A stretch of DNA of 64,000 bases, taken from assembly GCA_016709875.1 (NCBI GenBank), contig JADJLZ010000007.1:186001-250000 (forward strand), in the 5' to 3' direction. This DNA is from Planctomycetota bacterium. Lineage in GTDB: Bacteria > Planctomycetota > UBA1135 > GCA-002686595. Positions 34,821-44,632 of the stretch are shown here, one piece after another. The position numbers and the translations under genes were made by a program. Below the pieces are notes generated by a model. The model had not been told where the DNA came from. It saw nothing but the letters and a program-made list of their open reading frames with translations, and ran no database searches. Within the stretch, counting starts at the first letter, position 1; each line of letters starts with the position of its first letter.

Positions 34821-35672
34821 CTAGCGACGCGAGGAAACGCGCTTCAGGAACTCGCGTTCACCCTTCGAGAGCGAGGCCATGCCCTCGCGGTGGATCTTCT
34901 CGAGCAGCTGGTCCATGCGCTGGTCGTCGGCGGCGGCGCTCTCCACGGCCTTCGTGGCGCGGCGTTCGCCCCAGGCCCCCACCGGGTCCCAGTAGACCAG
35001 CCCCGAACGCACGGCGAAGTAGCCGTAGACGATCCCGCCCAAGTGCGTAATGTGCGAGACGCCGTCGGAGCCGCCGCCCTTCAGGACGAGCAGGAACGAG
35101 AAGACCTCGATGCCGACGAAGATCAGCGCCAAGGTGCGCAGCGTCAGCGGCACGAAGTACAGGATCACCGGCCGGCGCGGCCAGAGCGTCGCGGCCGCGA
35201 CCATCACGCCGAAGCACGCGCCCGAGGCGCCGATCATCAGCGAGTCGATGCCGGTGGCGAGCGCGAGCACGAGGAAGAACAGCCCGCCGAGTACCTGCGA
35301 CGCGAAGTACGTGATCAGGAAGCGCCGCGCGCCGAGCTCCTGCTCCAGCATCATCCCGAAGAAGTACAGCGTGATCATGTTCATCACGATGTGCATCAAG
35401 TTGGTGGTGCTGTGCAGGAAGCCGTAGCTCAGCAGTTGCCAAACCGGCACGAAGGGCGCGTTTTCGCGCCACAGCCCGACGTCCATGCCGAACCAATGCA
35501 AGAGCTGCCCGTAGAGCTCCTCCGAGCCCAGGCTCAGGAGGAAGCTGAAGAGGAAGATCGCGCCGTTGGCGATCAACAGCCGTTTGAGCGCGGGTGTGAG
35601 CGGCGGATAGACCGAGCGCATCTGCATCCCGGCTCCCCCGAAATCGCCGTCGTCGAAGCTGGGCCTGGCCAT
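34821..35672 (-). CDS. Rhomboid family intramembrane serine protease
   Basis: A 283-residue polytopic membrane protease. The catalytic pair is visible: Ser150 in IGASGACFG (the GxSG motif) and His209 in ITHLGGIVYGY (the 'H.gG...G' motif). Other rhomboid features are WQLLSYGFLHSTTNLMHIVMNM, with the His and Asn of the L1/TM2 region, and six hydrophobic helices. The C-terminal ~70 residues are cytoplasmic, with a coiled-coil-like MDQLLEKIHREGMASLSKGE segment. The start is the ATG at 35672. It cleaves membrane proteins within the bilayer; the natural substrate is unknown. It lies between folD and the large secreted protein. Confidence 0.92.
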   Translation of the reverse strand: MARPSFDDGDFGGAGMQMRSVYPPLTPALKRLLIANGAIFLFSFLLSLGSEELYGQLLHWFGMDVGLWRENAPFVPVWQLLSYGFLHSTTNLMHIVMNMITLYFFGMMLEQELGARRFLITYFASQVLGGLFFLVLALATGIDSLMIGASGACFGVMVAAATLWPRRPVILYFVPLTLRTLALIFVGIEVFSFLLVLKGGGSDGVSHITHLGGIVYGYFAVRSGLVYWDPVGAWGERRATKAVESAAADDQRMDQLLEKIHREGMASLSKGEREFLKRVSSRR

Positions 35673-35689
35673 CGCCTGCCTCTATCGGC

Positions 35690-36580
35690 CTAGCGCCGCT
35701 CGCGGAACAGCAGCGAATCCTTTTCCAGTCCCGCTTGCCGTGCCGCCGCCAGGGCCGTGTTCGAGAGCAGCATCGCGATCGTCATCGGGCCGAGGCCTCC
35801 GGGCACAGGCGTGATCGCGCCCGCGACCTGCGACGCGGCCGCGAAGTCGACATCACCGCAGAGTTTTCCGTCCGGGAGGCGGTTGATGCCGACGTCGAGC
35901 ACGACCGCCCCAGGGCGGATCCAGTCGGCCCGCACGAGGCGCGGACGCCCCACGGCGGCGACGAGCACGTCGGCGTTGCGGCAGACCTCGGCGAGATCGC
36001 GCGTGCGCGAGTGGCAGACCGTGACCGTCGCATTGCGCTCGAGCGCGAGCAGCGCGAGGGGCTTGCCCACCAGCATCGAGCGGCCGAGCACGACGACCTG
36101 CCGCCCTTCGAGCGCAAAGTCGTGCCGGTCGAGCAGTTCCACGCAGCCCGCCGGCGTGCAGGGCCGCAGACCGTTCCCGCCCATCACCAGCGCGGCGACG
36201 TTCTCGGGGTGCAGGCCGTCGACGTCCTTGCGCGGGTCGAGCAGGCGCACGATGCGGTCGGCATCCAGACCCTTGGGCAGCGGCAACTGCACCAGGATCC
36301 CGTGCACCGAGGCGTCGGCGTTGAGCGCCTTCACTTCGCTCTCGAGCGCGGCCTGCGTCGCGCTGGCCGGGAGGCGCAGCGTGCGCACCTCGAAGCCCGC
36401 TTCCTGCGCCGCCTTGTCCTTGTTGCGCACGTAGACCTGGCTCGCGGGATCCTCGCCCACGAGCACGACCACGAGCTTGGGCGCGAGGCCGGCCGTGCGC
36501 AGCCGTGCGACCTCGGCGGCGACCTCCAGGCGCACCGCGGCCGCGGTCGCCTTGCCGTCGAGGATGCGCGCCGGGCTCAC
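35690..36580 (-). CDS. folD: Methylenetetrahydrofolate dehydrogenase/cyclohydrolase
   Basis: A 296-residue bifunctional FolD enzyme interconverting 5,10-methylene-, 5,10-methenyl- and 10-formyl-tetrahydrofolate. Signatures are VVLVGEDPASQVYVRNKDKA (substrate helix with the catalytic Lys), GILVQLPLPKGLD, DPRKDVDGLHPENVA, then GRQVVVLGRSMLVGKPLALL (NADP site) and a C-terminal AGAITPVPGGLGPMTIAMLL. The start is a GTG at 36580 overlapping the prenyl-synthetase stop as GTGA; the longer frame adds residues inside that gene. It supplies 10-formyl-THF for PurN. Length is normal. Confidence 0.96.
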   Translation of the reverse strand: MSPARILDGKATAAAVRLEVAAEVARLRTAGLAPKLVVVLVGEDPASQVYVRNKDKAAQEAGFEVRTLRLPASATQAALESEVKALNADASVHGILVQLPLPKGLDADRIVRLLDPRKDVDGLHPENVAALVMGGNGLRPCTPAGCVELLDRHDFALEGRQVVVLGRSMLVGKPLALLALERNATVTVCHSRTRDLAEVCRNADVLVAAVGRPRLVRADWIRPGAVVLDVGINRLPDGKLCGDVDFAAASQVAGAITPVPGGLGPMTIAMLLSNTALAAARQAGLEKDSLLFRERR

Positions 36581-37563
36581 CAGCTGCGCTCCAGCACGTA
36601 GTCGCCGAGCGCGCACAGCGCCTCGCGGGACGTGCTCGGCGGAAGCGTCTGGATGCGCGCCTGGGCCTCGCGCACGAGCGCTTGCGCGCGCGCGAGCGCG
36701 AACTCGATTCCGGGCCGCAGCTCGACCACCGCGCGCAGCTTCGAGAGGCGCTTCTCGACGCCCACGCCGGTGTACACATCGCGCATGCGCGCGCGCGTCG
36801 CCTCGTCGGTGTGCTCGTAGACGTGCAGCACCGGCAGGGTGATCTTGCCGTCCTCGATGTCGTTGCCGACCGACTTGCCCACGACCTCCTCCTCGCCCAC
36901 GAGGTCGAGACAGTCGTCGATGATCTGGAACGCCAGGCCGATCGAGTTGCCGAACTGCGAGAGCAGCGCGCCGGCCTCGTCGCGACCGCCGGGGTAGCGC
37001 GCGCCCAGTTCGCAGGCCGCGCCGTAGAGCACGGCGGTCTTCGCGCCCGCGATGCGCTCGTAGGTCTCCTGCGGCATCTCGAAGTCGTAACGCAGCGCCG
37101 CCTGCTCGATCTCGCCCACGCAGATGCGCCGCGTGGCATCCGAGAGCACGCGGCTCGCCAGACGCGAGCTGAGATCGGTCGAGAGGCCGAAGGCACGCGC
37201 GTAGAGGAAATCACCCAGCAGAACGGCGGTCTGGTTGTCCCAGCGCTCGTTGACGCAGGCCACGCGCCGGCGCACTTTCGCGCCGTCGAGCACGTCGTCG
37301 TGCACCAGTGTCGCGAGGTGGATCATCTCGACGATCGCGGCGATCGCGGGGTGTTCGTCGGTCGCATTGCCGGTCGCGTCGCCCGCGAGCAGCACCAGCG
37401 CGCCGCGCAGCTGCTTGCCGCGGAAGCGCCCGACGTGGTCGGTCATGTCGCTCACCGCGCGCGAGCTCTCGGCGATCTGCGCCTCGAGGATCGTGCGCAT
37501 GCGCGCGAGGCCCTCGAGCACGGGCTCGACCAGGCGCGCGAGGCGTGCATCGGCGGGGCCCAT
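36577..37563 (-). CDS. Polyprenyl diphosphate synthase (trans-isoprenyl)
   Basis: A 328-residue class-I isoprenyl synthase that elongates a diphosphate precursor with IPP, likely for the quinone side chain (IspB-like). It has the first aspartate-rich motif in HLATLVHDDVLDGAKVRR (DDxxD), the second in AFQIIDDCLDLVGEEE (DDxxD), and FRGKQLRGALVLLAG (the 'GKrlRp' IPP site). GNDIEDGKITLPVLHVYE is the late conserved 'DL..GK.TLP' segment. The start is the ATG at 37563. This starts 112 bases inside the 3' end of mobA, in a different frame. It overlaps folD by GTGA. Chain length cannot be read from sequence alone. Confidence 0.92.
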   Translation of the reverse strand: MGPADARLARLVEPVLEGLARMRTILEAQIAESSRAVSDMTDHVGRFRGKQLRGALVLLAGDATGNATDEHPAIAAIVEMIHLATLVHDDVLDGAKVRRRVACVNERWDNQTAVLLGDFLYARAFGLSTDLSSRLASRVLSDATRRICVGEIEQAALRYDFEMPQETYERIAGAKTAVLYGAACELGARYPGGRDEAGALLSQFGNSIGLAFQIIDDCLDLVGEEEVVGKSVGNDIEDGKITLPVLHVYEHTDEATRARMRDVYTGVGVEKRLSKLRAVVELRPGIEFALARAQALVREAQARIQTLPPSTSREALCALGDYVLERSW

Positions 37564-38180
37564 GCGCGCGCGGCCTCCAGCTCCGCGGGCGTGTTCAGAT
37601 TGCGGAAGACGAGCGGATCGGCGCTCGCGAGCGTGGCGCATCGCGGCAGCGCCGCGTGGCGTGCGGGGAAGCCCTCGATGGCACTCATGCGCGGATCCCC
37701 TGCGTCGAGCGCGGCGCGCACGCTCTCGAGCAGCGCATCCGAGTAGACCGCGCACAAGGGCTCGAGGCCGCGCTCTCCGGCGAGCGCGCAGCGGTCGAGG
37801 TCCTCGCTCTGGGCGCGGCGCGCGAGCTCACGCACGAGCGCCGTCGAGGCTCCGGGCATGTCGCAGGCGAGCAGCGCGAGGTAGCCGCCGCGGCCGCGCG
37901 CGCGCAGCTCGAAGAGGCCCGCTTCCAGCGCCGCGAGCGGACCGCTGCCGCGCTTGCGGCGGTCGAGCAGCTCGCGGTGACCGAGCGCCACGTAGCGCGG
38001 CGAGGGGCCGCTGCCGAGCCAGACCTCCTCGCACACGGGCTCCAGGCATGCGATCGCACGCTCGAGCAGGCTGCGGCCCTCGAGCGGCAGCAACGCCTTG
38101 TCACTTCCCATGCGCTGGCTTTCCCCGCCGCACAGGACGAGACCGAACAGCGGCGCCTCGCGGGTGGCGGGGGCCAGCAT
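37452..38180 (-). CDS. mobA: Molybdenum cofactor guanylyltransferase
   Basis: A 242-residue nucleotidyltransferase that attaches GMP to molybdopterin. The N-terminal LVLCGGESQRMGSDKALLPL matches the GTP-binding 'LAGG.S.RMG.DKALL' signature, with Cys in place of the usual Ala. LALLACDMPGASTALVREL carries the metal-binding Asp ('v.~cDmPf'), and GLEPLCAVYSDALLESVRAA and FRNLNTPAELEAA ('~NiNTPeDl') fit the family. The stop at 37452 makes the last ~37 residues, rich in Arg and Ser, overlap the prenyl-synthetase start; the family usually ends near the NTPAEL motif. The ATG at 38180 lies 5 bases after tatA. A Tat component next to a molybdo-enzyme maturation gene fits Tat export of molybdoenzymes. 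Confidence 0.88.
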   Translation of the reverse strand: MLAPATREAPLFGLVLCGGESQRMGSDKALLPLEGRSLLERAIACLEPVCEEVWLGSGPSPRYVALGHRELLDRRKRGSGPLAALEAGLFELRARGRGGYLALLACDMPGASTALVRELARRAQSEDLDRCALAGERGLEPLCAVYSDALLESVRAALDAGDPRMSAIEGFPARHAALPRCATLASADPLVFRNLNTPAELEAARAWAPPMHASRAWSSPCSRASRACARSSRRRSPRARAR

Positions 38181-38185
38181 GCCGG

Positions 38186-38419
38186 TCAGTTGTTGTGGGG
38201 CTTGCCGTTGCCCGGACCGCCCGAACTCGGCGTCGAGGACACGTCGGTGGAGGACTTCGAATCGTCCTTGGCGCCCTCCGCCATGCCCTTCTTGAACTCG
38301 TTCACGCTGCTCCCCAGACCTCGGGCGAGCTCGGGCAACTTCCGCGCTCCGAAGAGCAGCAGGAGGATCAGGATGATCGGGATCGCCTCGGTCCACCCGA
38401 AGACGGCAAACGGCAGCAT
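38186..38419 (-). CDS. tatA: Sec-independent (twin-arginine) translocase subunit TatA/E
   Basis: A 77-residue membrane protein of the Tat pore family. A single N-terminal helix (EAIPIILILLLLFGARKLPE) runs into an amphipathic helix (LPELARGLGSSVNEFKKGMA) through the invariant FGxxKLPE hinge. The hydrophilic tail is Ser/Gly/Asp rich and ends GNGKPHNN. The start is the ATG at 38419. tatC and tatB are not in the window. It is upstream of mobA, presumably on the same transcript. Confidence 0.95.
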   Translation of the reverse strand: MLPFAVFGWTEAIPIILILLLLFGARKLPELARGLGSSVNEFKKGMAEGAKDDSKSSTDVSSTPSSGGPGNGKPHNN

Positions 38420-38458
38420 GCGGAACTCTCTTTGGGCCGGGCGTTGTCGCGGTCGCGT

Positions 38459-38479
38459 ACTCCCCGGCCCAGGGGGAGT
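38459..38479 (-). terminator. Hairpin between the MnmD-like gene and tatA
   Basis: ACTCCCC (38459-38465) and GGGGAGT (38473-38479) can pair with a 7-base loop in the 113-base gap between two reverse-strand genes. No T run follows, so it is only a possible terminator for the methyltransferase gene or a leader structure for tatA. Confidence 0.3.
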
Positions 38480-38532
38480 CCGCAGACTGCCGCCATCTTA
38501 GGGTATTGCCCGGGTCGAGTCCCCCGGCGCGC

Positions 38533-39330
38533 TCAGAATTCCCCCCGCAGCTCCTCGGCCCTGCGGTCAATCCGACGCTCCAAGCGCGGCGGGAAGGGTT
38601 CGAGGGCGAGGTCCGGGCTGGCCAGGGTGCCCGAGGCCTTGGTGCCGACGCGTCCCCCCTGCCCGACACGCAAGCCGGCGGCCCGGAGGCCCGCGCGCAC
38701 GGCGGTCGAGGCCGAATAGGTCGAGAGCAGGCTGCCGGGGGCCATCCCGCGAGCGACCTCGCGCAGGAAGGCGGCCGACCAGAGCTCGGGCTCGACCCCC
38801 GGCGAGAAGGCGTCGAGGAACACCGCGTCGAAGGTCTCCTCGGGCGCGCTCGGGAGCGTCTTGCGCGCGTCGCCGAGCATGAGCCTCAGCGCGACCGACG
38901 CTCCCTGCGCGCGCCCCGCCGGATCACGAAGCGCGGCGGCCAGCAGTGCGAGCGCCTCGGACCACTCGCGCGCGAGCTCGGCCTCGAGCGCCGCGCGCTC
39001 GCGCTCGAGGAGTTGGAGGGCCGCCTCGATCACTCCGCGCTCGAGTTCGAGCGTGAGCACCTCGAGCCGGCAGCTCGTGCCGCGCACGCTCTCGAGCGCC
39101 GCGGCGAGGTTGAGCCCCAGGCCGGTGCCGATGTCGAGCACGCGCAGCACACGTTCGCCTCGCGCGCGTTCGGCGAGACGGCAGGCGCGCGCGTAGCGCA
39201 AGCGCGACTCCTCCCACGCACCCGCGCGCGAGTGACAGGCCTCCCCGTGAACCGGATGCGCGAGCGTGAACGAACCGTCCGCGGTGCGGACAGGGGTCCA
39301 GAGGCCCTCCAGAGGGGGCTGTTCGCTCAT
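38533..39330 (-). CDS. MnmD-like tRNA methyltransferase (MnmC N-domain type)
   Basis: A 265-residue SAM-dependent methyltransferase of the MnmD / MnmC-methyltransferase-domain class. It probably acts on 5-aminomethyl groups of the tRNA wobble uridine. RVLRVLDIGTGLGLNLAAAL is the SAM loop. VFLDAFSPGVEPELWSAAFL is the strong family signature ('D.FaP..nPelWt..~'). STYSASTAVRAGLRAAGLRV and GGRVGTKASGTLAS are further diagnostic. It lacks the MnmC oxidoreductase domain, as in stand-alone MnmD. It starts at the ATG at 39330, 28 bases after the sucD stop. An Arg/Ala-rich insertion lies around residues 110-130. Confidence 0.85.
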   Translation of the reverse strand: MSEQPPLEGLWTPVRTADGSFTLAHPVHGEACHSRAGAWEESRLRYARACRLAERARGERVLRVLDIGTGLGLNLAAALESVRGTSCRLEVLTLELERGVIEAALQLLERERAALEAELAREWSEALALLAAALRDPAGRAQGASVALRLMLGDARKTLPSAPEETFDAVFLDAFSPGVEPELWSAAFLREVARGMAPGSLLSTYSASTAVRAGLRAAGLRVGQGGRVGTKASGTLASPDLALEPFPPRLERRIDRRAEELRGEF

Positions 39331-39358
39331 GCGCGCACCCCAGGCCGCCGGGCCCGCC

Positions 39359-40264
<906 letters not shown>

Positions 40265-40284
40265 GGGGAGTGCTCCGTGTGTTC

Positions 40285-41451
<1,167 letters not shown>

Positions 41452-41491
41452 CGCGCTTGGGGCAGGTCCTTCCGGAACAAACGAGGCGCAG

Positions 41492-41520
41492 AGTCTACGG
41501 TCGCGCGGGGCCCGAGGCCA
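41492..41520 (-). promoter_or_regulatory. Candidate promoter for sucCD
   Basis: On the reverse strand TGGCCT (41520-41515), 17 bases, then TAGACT (41497-41492). The -10 is good and the -35 poor. It sits in the 122-base divergent gap between sucC and the dCTP deaminase gene, at a sensible distance (about 40 bases) from the sucC ATG. Confidence 0.33.
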
Positions 41521-41573
41521 CCCTCGCGGGCGGTGGCGCCGTGCACAGCGGGCTGCTCTACTGTGCGCCCGCG

Positions 41574-42725
41574 ATGACGCCTCCTCCCCCTCCCGGTGGC
41601 CAACTGCTCGTCGATCGCGAGCTCGAGGCTCTGCTCGGAACGGCGCTGCGCGCAGCTCCCGGCGCCCAGGCGCCAACCCGCGCCCAGATCTCGCCCGCGA
41701 GCGTCGACCTGCGCCTCTCGGGCGTGGCCTGGCGCATCCGCGCGGGCTTCCTGCCGGCCGCGACGAGCGTCGAGAGCCGCCTCGCCGAGCTCGCACTCGG
41801 GAAACTCTCGCTCGAGGGAGAGGGCGCCGTGCTCGAGCGCGGCTGCGCATACCTGGTGGCGCTCGAGGAGGAGCTCGCGCTGCCCGCCGATCTGCGCGGA
41901 CGGTTCAACCCGCGCAGCTCGACCGGACGCTGCGACATCTTCACGCGCGTCTTGTGCGAGGGCCACGCGCGCTTCGACGAGGCGCCACCGGGCTACCGCG
42001 GCCGACTCTGGATCGAGATCGCGCCGCTCTCCTTCCCCGTGCGGTTGAAACGCGGCGACCGCCTGGCCCAGCTGCGCCTTGCGCGCGGCAACGCGGCGCT
42101 CTCGGCGCACGAGTTGCGCGCGCTGCATGCGAGCACGCCGCTGTGCTTCGACGCGAGCGGCACGCGCGCGCTCGCCGCGGACGAAGTGCCGATCGACGAG
42201 GAGGGCGGCCTGGCCCTGTGCGTCGGCCTCGCCGGCCGCGATCCCGCCGGCTGGCGCGCCGGCGCGCACACCGACGTGGTCGAGTTCGCGCGCGAGGGCG
42301 CGCACGCCGTGCACGACTTCTGGGAGCCGGTGCACGCGCGCAACGGCCGCTCGATCCTCGAGCCGGGCAGCTTCTACATCTTCGCCAGCCGCGAGCGCCT
42401 GCGCGTGCCGCCCGAGTACGCGGCCGAGATGCTGCCGGTGGACGTCGGCATCGGTGAACTGCGCAACAACTACGCCGGTTTCTTCGACAACGGCTTCGGC
42501 TGGCGCGAGGGCGCGGGCGAGGCACGCCTGGGCACGCCCGCGGTGCTCGAGGTGCGCGCGCACGACGTGCCCTTCCTGGTCGAGGACGGCCAGGTGTTCT
42601 GCCGCCTGCGCTTCTTCCGCACCGGCGGCCGCCCGCAGCGCGTCTACGGCGAAGGCCGCGCGCAGTCCTACCAGGACCAGGACCTGACGCTCGCGCGCTG
42701 TTTCAGGCGCGGAGACGAGCCGTGA
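41574..42725 (+). CDS. dcd: Two-domain dCTP deaminase-like protein (DCD_N/DCD_C)
   Basis: A 383-residue protein built from two tandem dUTPase/dCTP-deaminase-fold domains. In the first (about 1-190), RFNPRSSTGRCDIFTRVLCE resembles the 'RSS.~R~g' loop, and GRLWIEIAPLSFPVRLKRGD has the position of the catalytic Glu. In the second (about 200-383), GRSILEPGSFYIFASRERLR, MLPVDVGIGELRNNYAGFFD and AVLEVRAHDVPFLVEDGQVF repeat the same fold with its own Glu. Such fused enzymes convert dCTP to dUTP. The ATG at 41574 starts before the first domain; the frame further upstream is promoter DNA. It overlaps the next gene by GTGA. Confidence 0.87.
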   Translation: MTPPPPPGGQLLVDRELEALLGTALRAAPGAQAPTRAQISPASVDLRLSGVAWRIRAGFLPAATSVESRLAELALGKLSLEGEGAVLERGCAYLVALEEELALPADLRGRFNPRSSTGRCDIFTRVLCEGHARFDEAPPGYRGRLWIEIAPLSFPVRLKRGDRLAQLRLARGNAALSAHELRALHASTPLCFDASGTRALAADEVPIDEEGGLALCVGLAGRDPAGWRAGAHTDVVEFAREGAHAVHDFWEPVHARNGRSILEPGSFYIFASRERLRVPPEYAAEMLPVDVGIGELRNNYAGFFDNGFGWREGAGEARLGTPAVLEVRAHDVPFLVEDGQVFCRLRFFRTGGRPQRVYGEGRAQSYQDQDLTLARCFRRGDEP

Positions 42726-43582
42726 AGGGCGCCGTCTACCTCAACGGCAAGTTCGTGACGCCCGCTCGGGCGCACGTCAGCGTCGAGGACCGCGGCTTCA
42801 TGCTGGGCGACGGCGTGTACGAGGTGGTGCGCTACTACCGCGGGCGGCCCTTCGCGATGCCCGGGCACGTGGCGCGCCTGCGCAAGAGCCTCGAGGCCGT
42901 GCGCATCCGGCTCGACGCGAGCGCGCACGATCTGGCCGCGATCAGCGACGAGCTGGTGACGCGCAACGCGCTCCCCGACGCGCAGGTCTACTGGCAGGTG
43001 ACACGCGGCGTCGCGCCGCGCAAGCACCTGTTCCCCGGCCCCGAGGTCGCGCCGACCGTGCTGGCGCTGTGCTACGCCGAGCCGCCGCTGGAGATCGCCG
43101 GTCACGTGCGCACGCTGAGCGCGATCACGCGGCCCGACATGCGCTGGAAGCGCTGCGCGATCAAGTCGATCAACCTGCTCCCCAACCTGCTCGACAGCCA
43201 GGCCGCGCACGAGGCCGGCGCCGACACGGCCATCCTGGTGCGCAACGGCGTCGCGACCGAGTGCCCCTCGCGCACCCTCTTCCTGGTCGAGCGCGGGGCG
43301 CTGGTCACCTACCCACTGGACGGCACGATCCTCGACTCGATCACGCGCCGCATCGTGCTCGAGATCGCGCAGGCCGAGCACATCACGGTGCGCGAGGAGC
43401 GGCCGGCCGTGAAACGGCTCTTCGCGGCCCAGGAGGTGCTGGTGGTCGGCACCACGACCGAGATCGCCGCCGTGACCCAGATCGACGGCCGCCGCATCGG
43501 CCTGGGCGCGCCCGGTGAGCTGGCGCGCAAGCTGCAGCGCGCCTATGTCGCGCGCGTCTGGCGCGAGTGCGGATTCGGCTGA
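42722..43582 (+). CDS. Class IV aminotransferase, D-amino-acid transaminase-like
   Basis: A 286-residue PLP enzyme of fold type IV. Signatures are VSVEDRGFMLGDGVYEVVRY near the N-terminus, KRCAIKSINLLPNLLDSQAA with the catalytic Lys (equivalent to 'DIKSLNLL'), GVATECPSRTLFLVERGALV with the PLP-contacting Glu, and TYPLDGTILDSITRRIVLEI. The fit is best to D-alanine aminotransferase (Dat), which makes D-amino acids for the cell wall; branched-chain or aminodeoxychorismate lyase activity is less likely. The start is a GTG at 42722, coupled to the deaminase gene through a GTGA overlap, an unusual pairing. Confidence 0.88.
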   Translation: MKGAVYLNGKFVTPARAHVSVEDRGFMLGDGVYEVVRYYRGRPFAMPGHVARLRKSLEAVRIRLDASAHDLAAISDELVTRNALPDAQVYWQVTRGVAPRKHLFPGPEVAPTVLALCYAEPPLEIAGHVRTLSAITRPDMRWKRCAIKSINLLPNLLDSQAAHEAGADTAILVRNGVATECPSRTLFLVERGALVTYPLDGTILDSITRRIVLEIAQAEHITVREERPAVKRLFAAQEVLVVGTTTEIAAVTQIDGRRIGLGAPGELARKLQRAYVARVWRECGFG

Positions 43583-43627
43583 GCCCGTGCGGTACGTCCG
43601 GGTCCTTCTCCCCTATCCTGTGTCCGG

Positions 43628-44632
43628 ATGATCGCGCTGCTCCTGGCCCTGTTCCTCGCGCTCGATGCGCGCACTCTGTGGCAGCAGGGTGCGCGCGAGG
43701 AGGCGATCGCCGAGCGCGCGAAGGAGCTCGCCGCGCCTGGCGCGCAGGCCGAGCTGCGCCTGGAGCTCGCGCGCTGGGAACTCGCGGTGCACCGGCCCGA
43801 GGCTGCGCTCGGCCACCTCGCGCCGCTCGGGAAAGAAGCCGACGCGCTGCGCGGCGAGGCGCACTACGCGCTGGCGCAGTACGAGCAGGCGGCGCCGCTG
43901 CTCGACGAAGCCTCGGTCGAGCACCAGCTGATGAAGATCGACGCGCTCGAGGCGCTCGGGAGGCTCGCCGAGTCCGACGCGGTGCTCGCGCGCGCACTGG
44001 CCGCGGCGCAGGAGGGCGATGCGCGCCTGTGGAGCGCCGAGGGCCGCCGCCTCGCGCGCGTCGGCGATTCCGCGCAGGCCGTCGCGGCCTTCCGCAAGGC
44101 CCTCGCGCAGGACGAGTGCGCCGGCGAAGCGTGGTTCGGCCTCGGCCGTGCGCTGCTCGCCGCCGGTCGCGACGAGGAGGGTCTGCAGGCGCTCGAGCAC
44201 CACCGCAAGCTGACGCCGCTGCTCGACCAGTGGGACTTCGCGCGCCGCGCGGTCGATCTCGCGCCGCTGCACGCGCCCAACCTCGCCGCGCTGGGCGACG
44301 CCGAGCGCGCGCTCGGGCGCCTGTCGCGCGCCGCGGAGCTCTACGCGCGCGCGGTCGAGTTCGCGCAGGGCGCCGAGCAGCTCGTGCCGATCGCGCTGCG
44401 GCAGGCGCGCCTGTACGCCGAGGACGAGCACGACGCGCAGGGCGCGATCGAGCGCCTCGAGCAGGCCGCCAAGCGCGCGCCCGACGCGCGGCTCTTCGTG
44501 CGCGCCGGCGATCTCGCGCTGGAGGCGAAGGACACAGCCCGCGCGCTCGAGCTCTTTGAAAGGGCGCAGAAGCTGCGGCCGCAGGACGCAGAGATCCAGA
44601 AGCGCCTTGCGCGCGCGCGGGAGGCGAAGTGA
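43628..44632 (+). CDS. TPR-repeat protein with signal peptide
   Basis: A 334-residue protein with a hydrophobic start (MIALLLALFLALDARTLWQ) and a long run of TPR helices. Repeated W/Y-x-x-G-x-x-x-x-x-x-G-x-x-x-x-A patterns include AWFGLGRALLAAGRDEEGLQ, LAALGDAERALGRLSRAAEL and LFVRAGDLALEAKDTARALE. Almost the whole protein is repeat. The start is the ATG at 43628; it ends in GTGA overlap with the CRTAC1-like gene. It probably mediates protein contacts at the envelope together with that neighbour; no enzyme motif is seen. Confidence 0.85.
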   Translation: MIALLLALFLALDARTLWQQGAREEAIAERAKELAAPGAQAELRLELARWELAVHRPEAALGHLAPLGKEADALRGEAHYALAQYEQAAPLLDEASVEHQLMKIDALEALGRLAESDAVLARALAAAQEGDARLWSAEGRRLARVGDSAQAVAAFRKALAQDECAGEAWFGLGRALLAAGRDEEGLQALEHHRKLTPLLDQWDFARRAVDLAPLHAPNLAALGDAERALGRLSRAAELYARAVEFAQGAEQLVPIALRQARLYAEDEHDAQGAIERLEQAAKRAPDARLFVRAGDLALEAKDTARALELFERAQKLRPQDAEIQKRLARAREAK

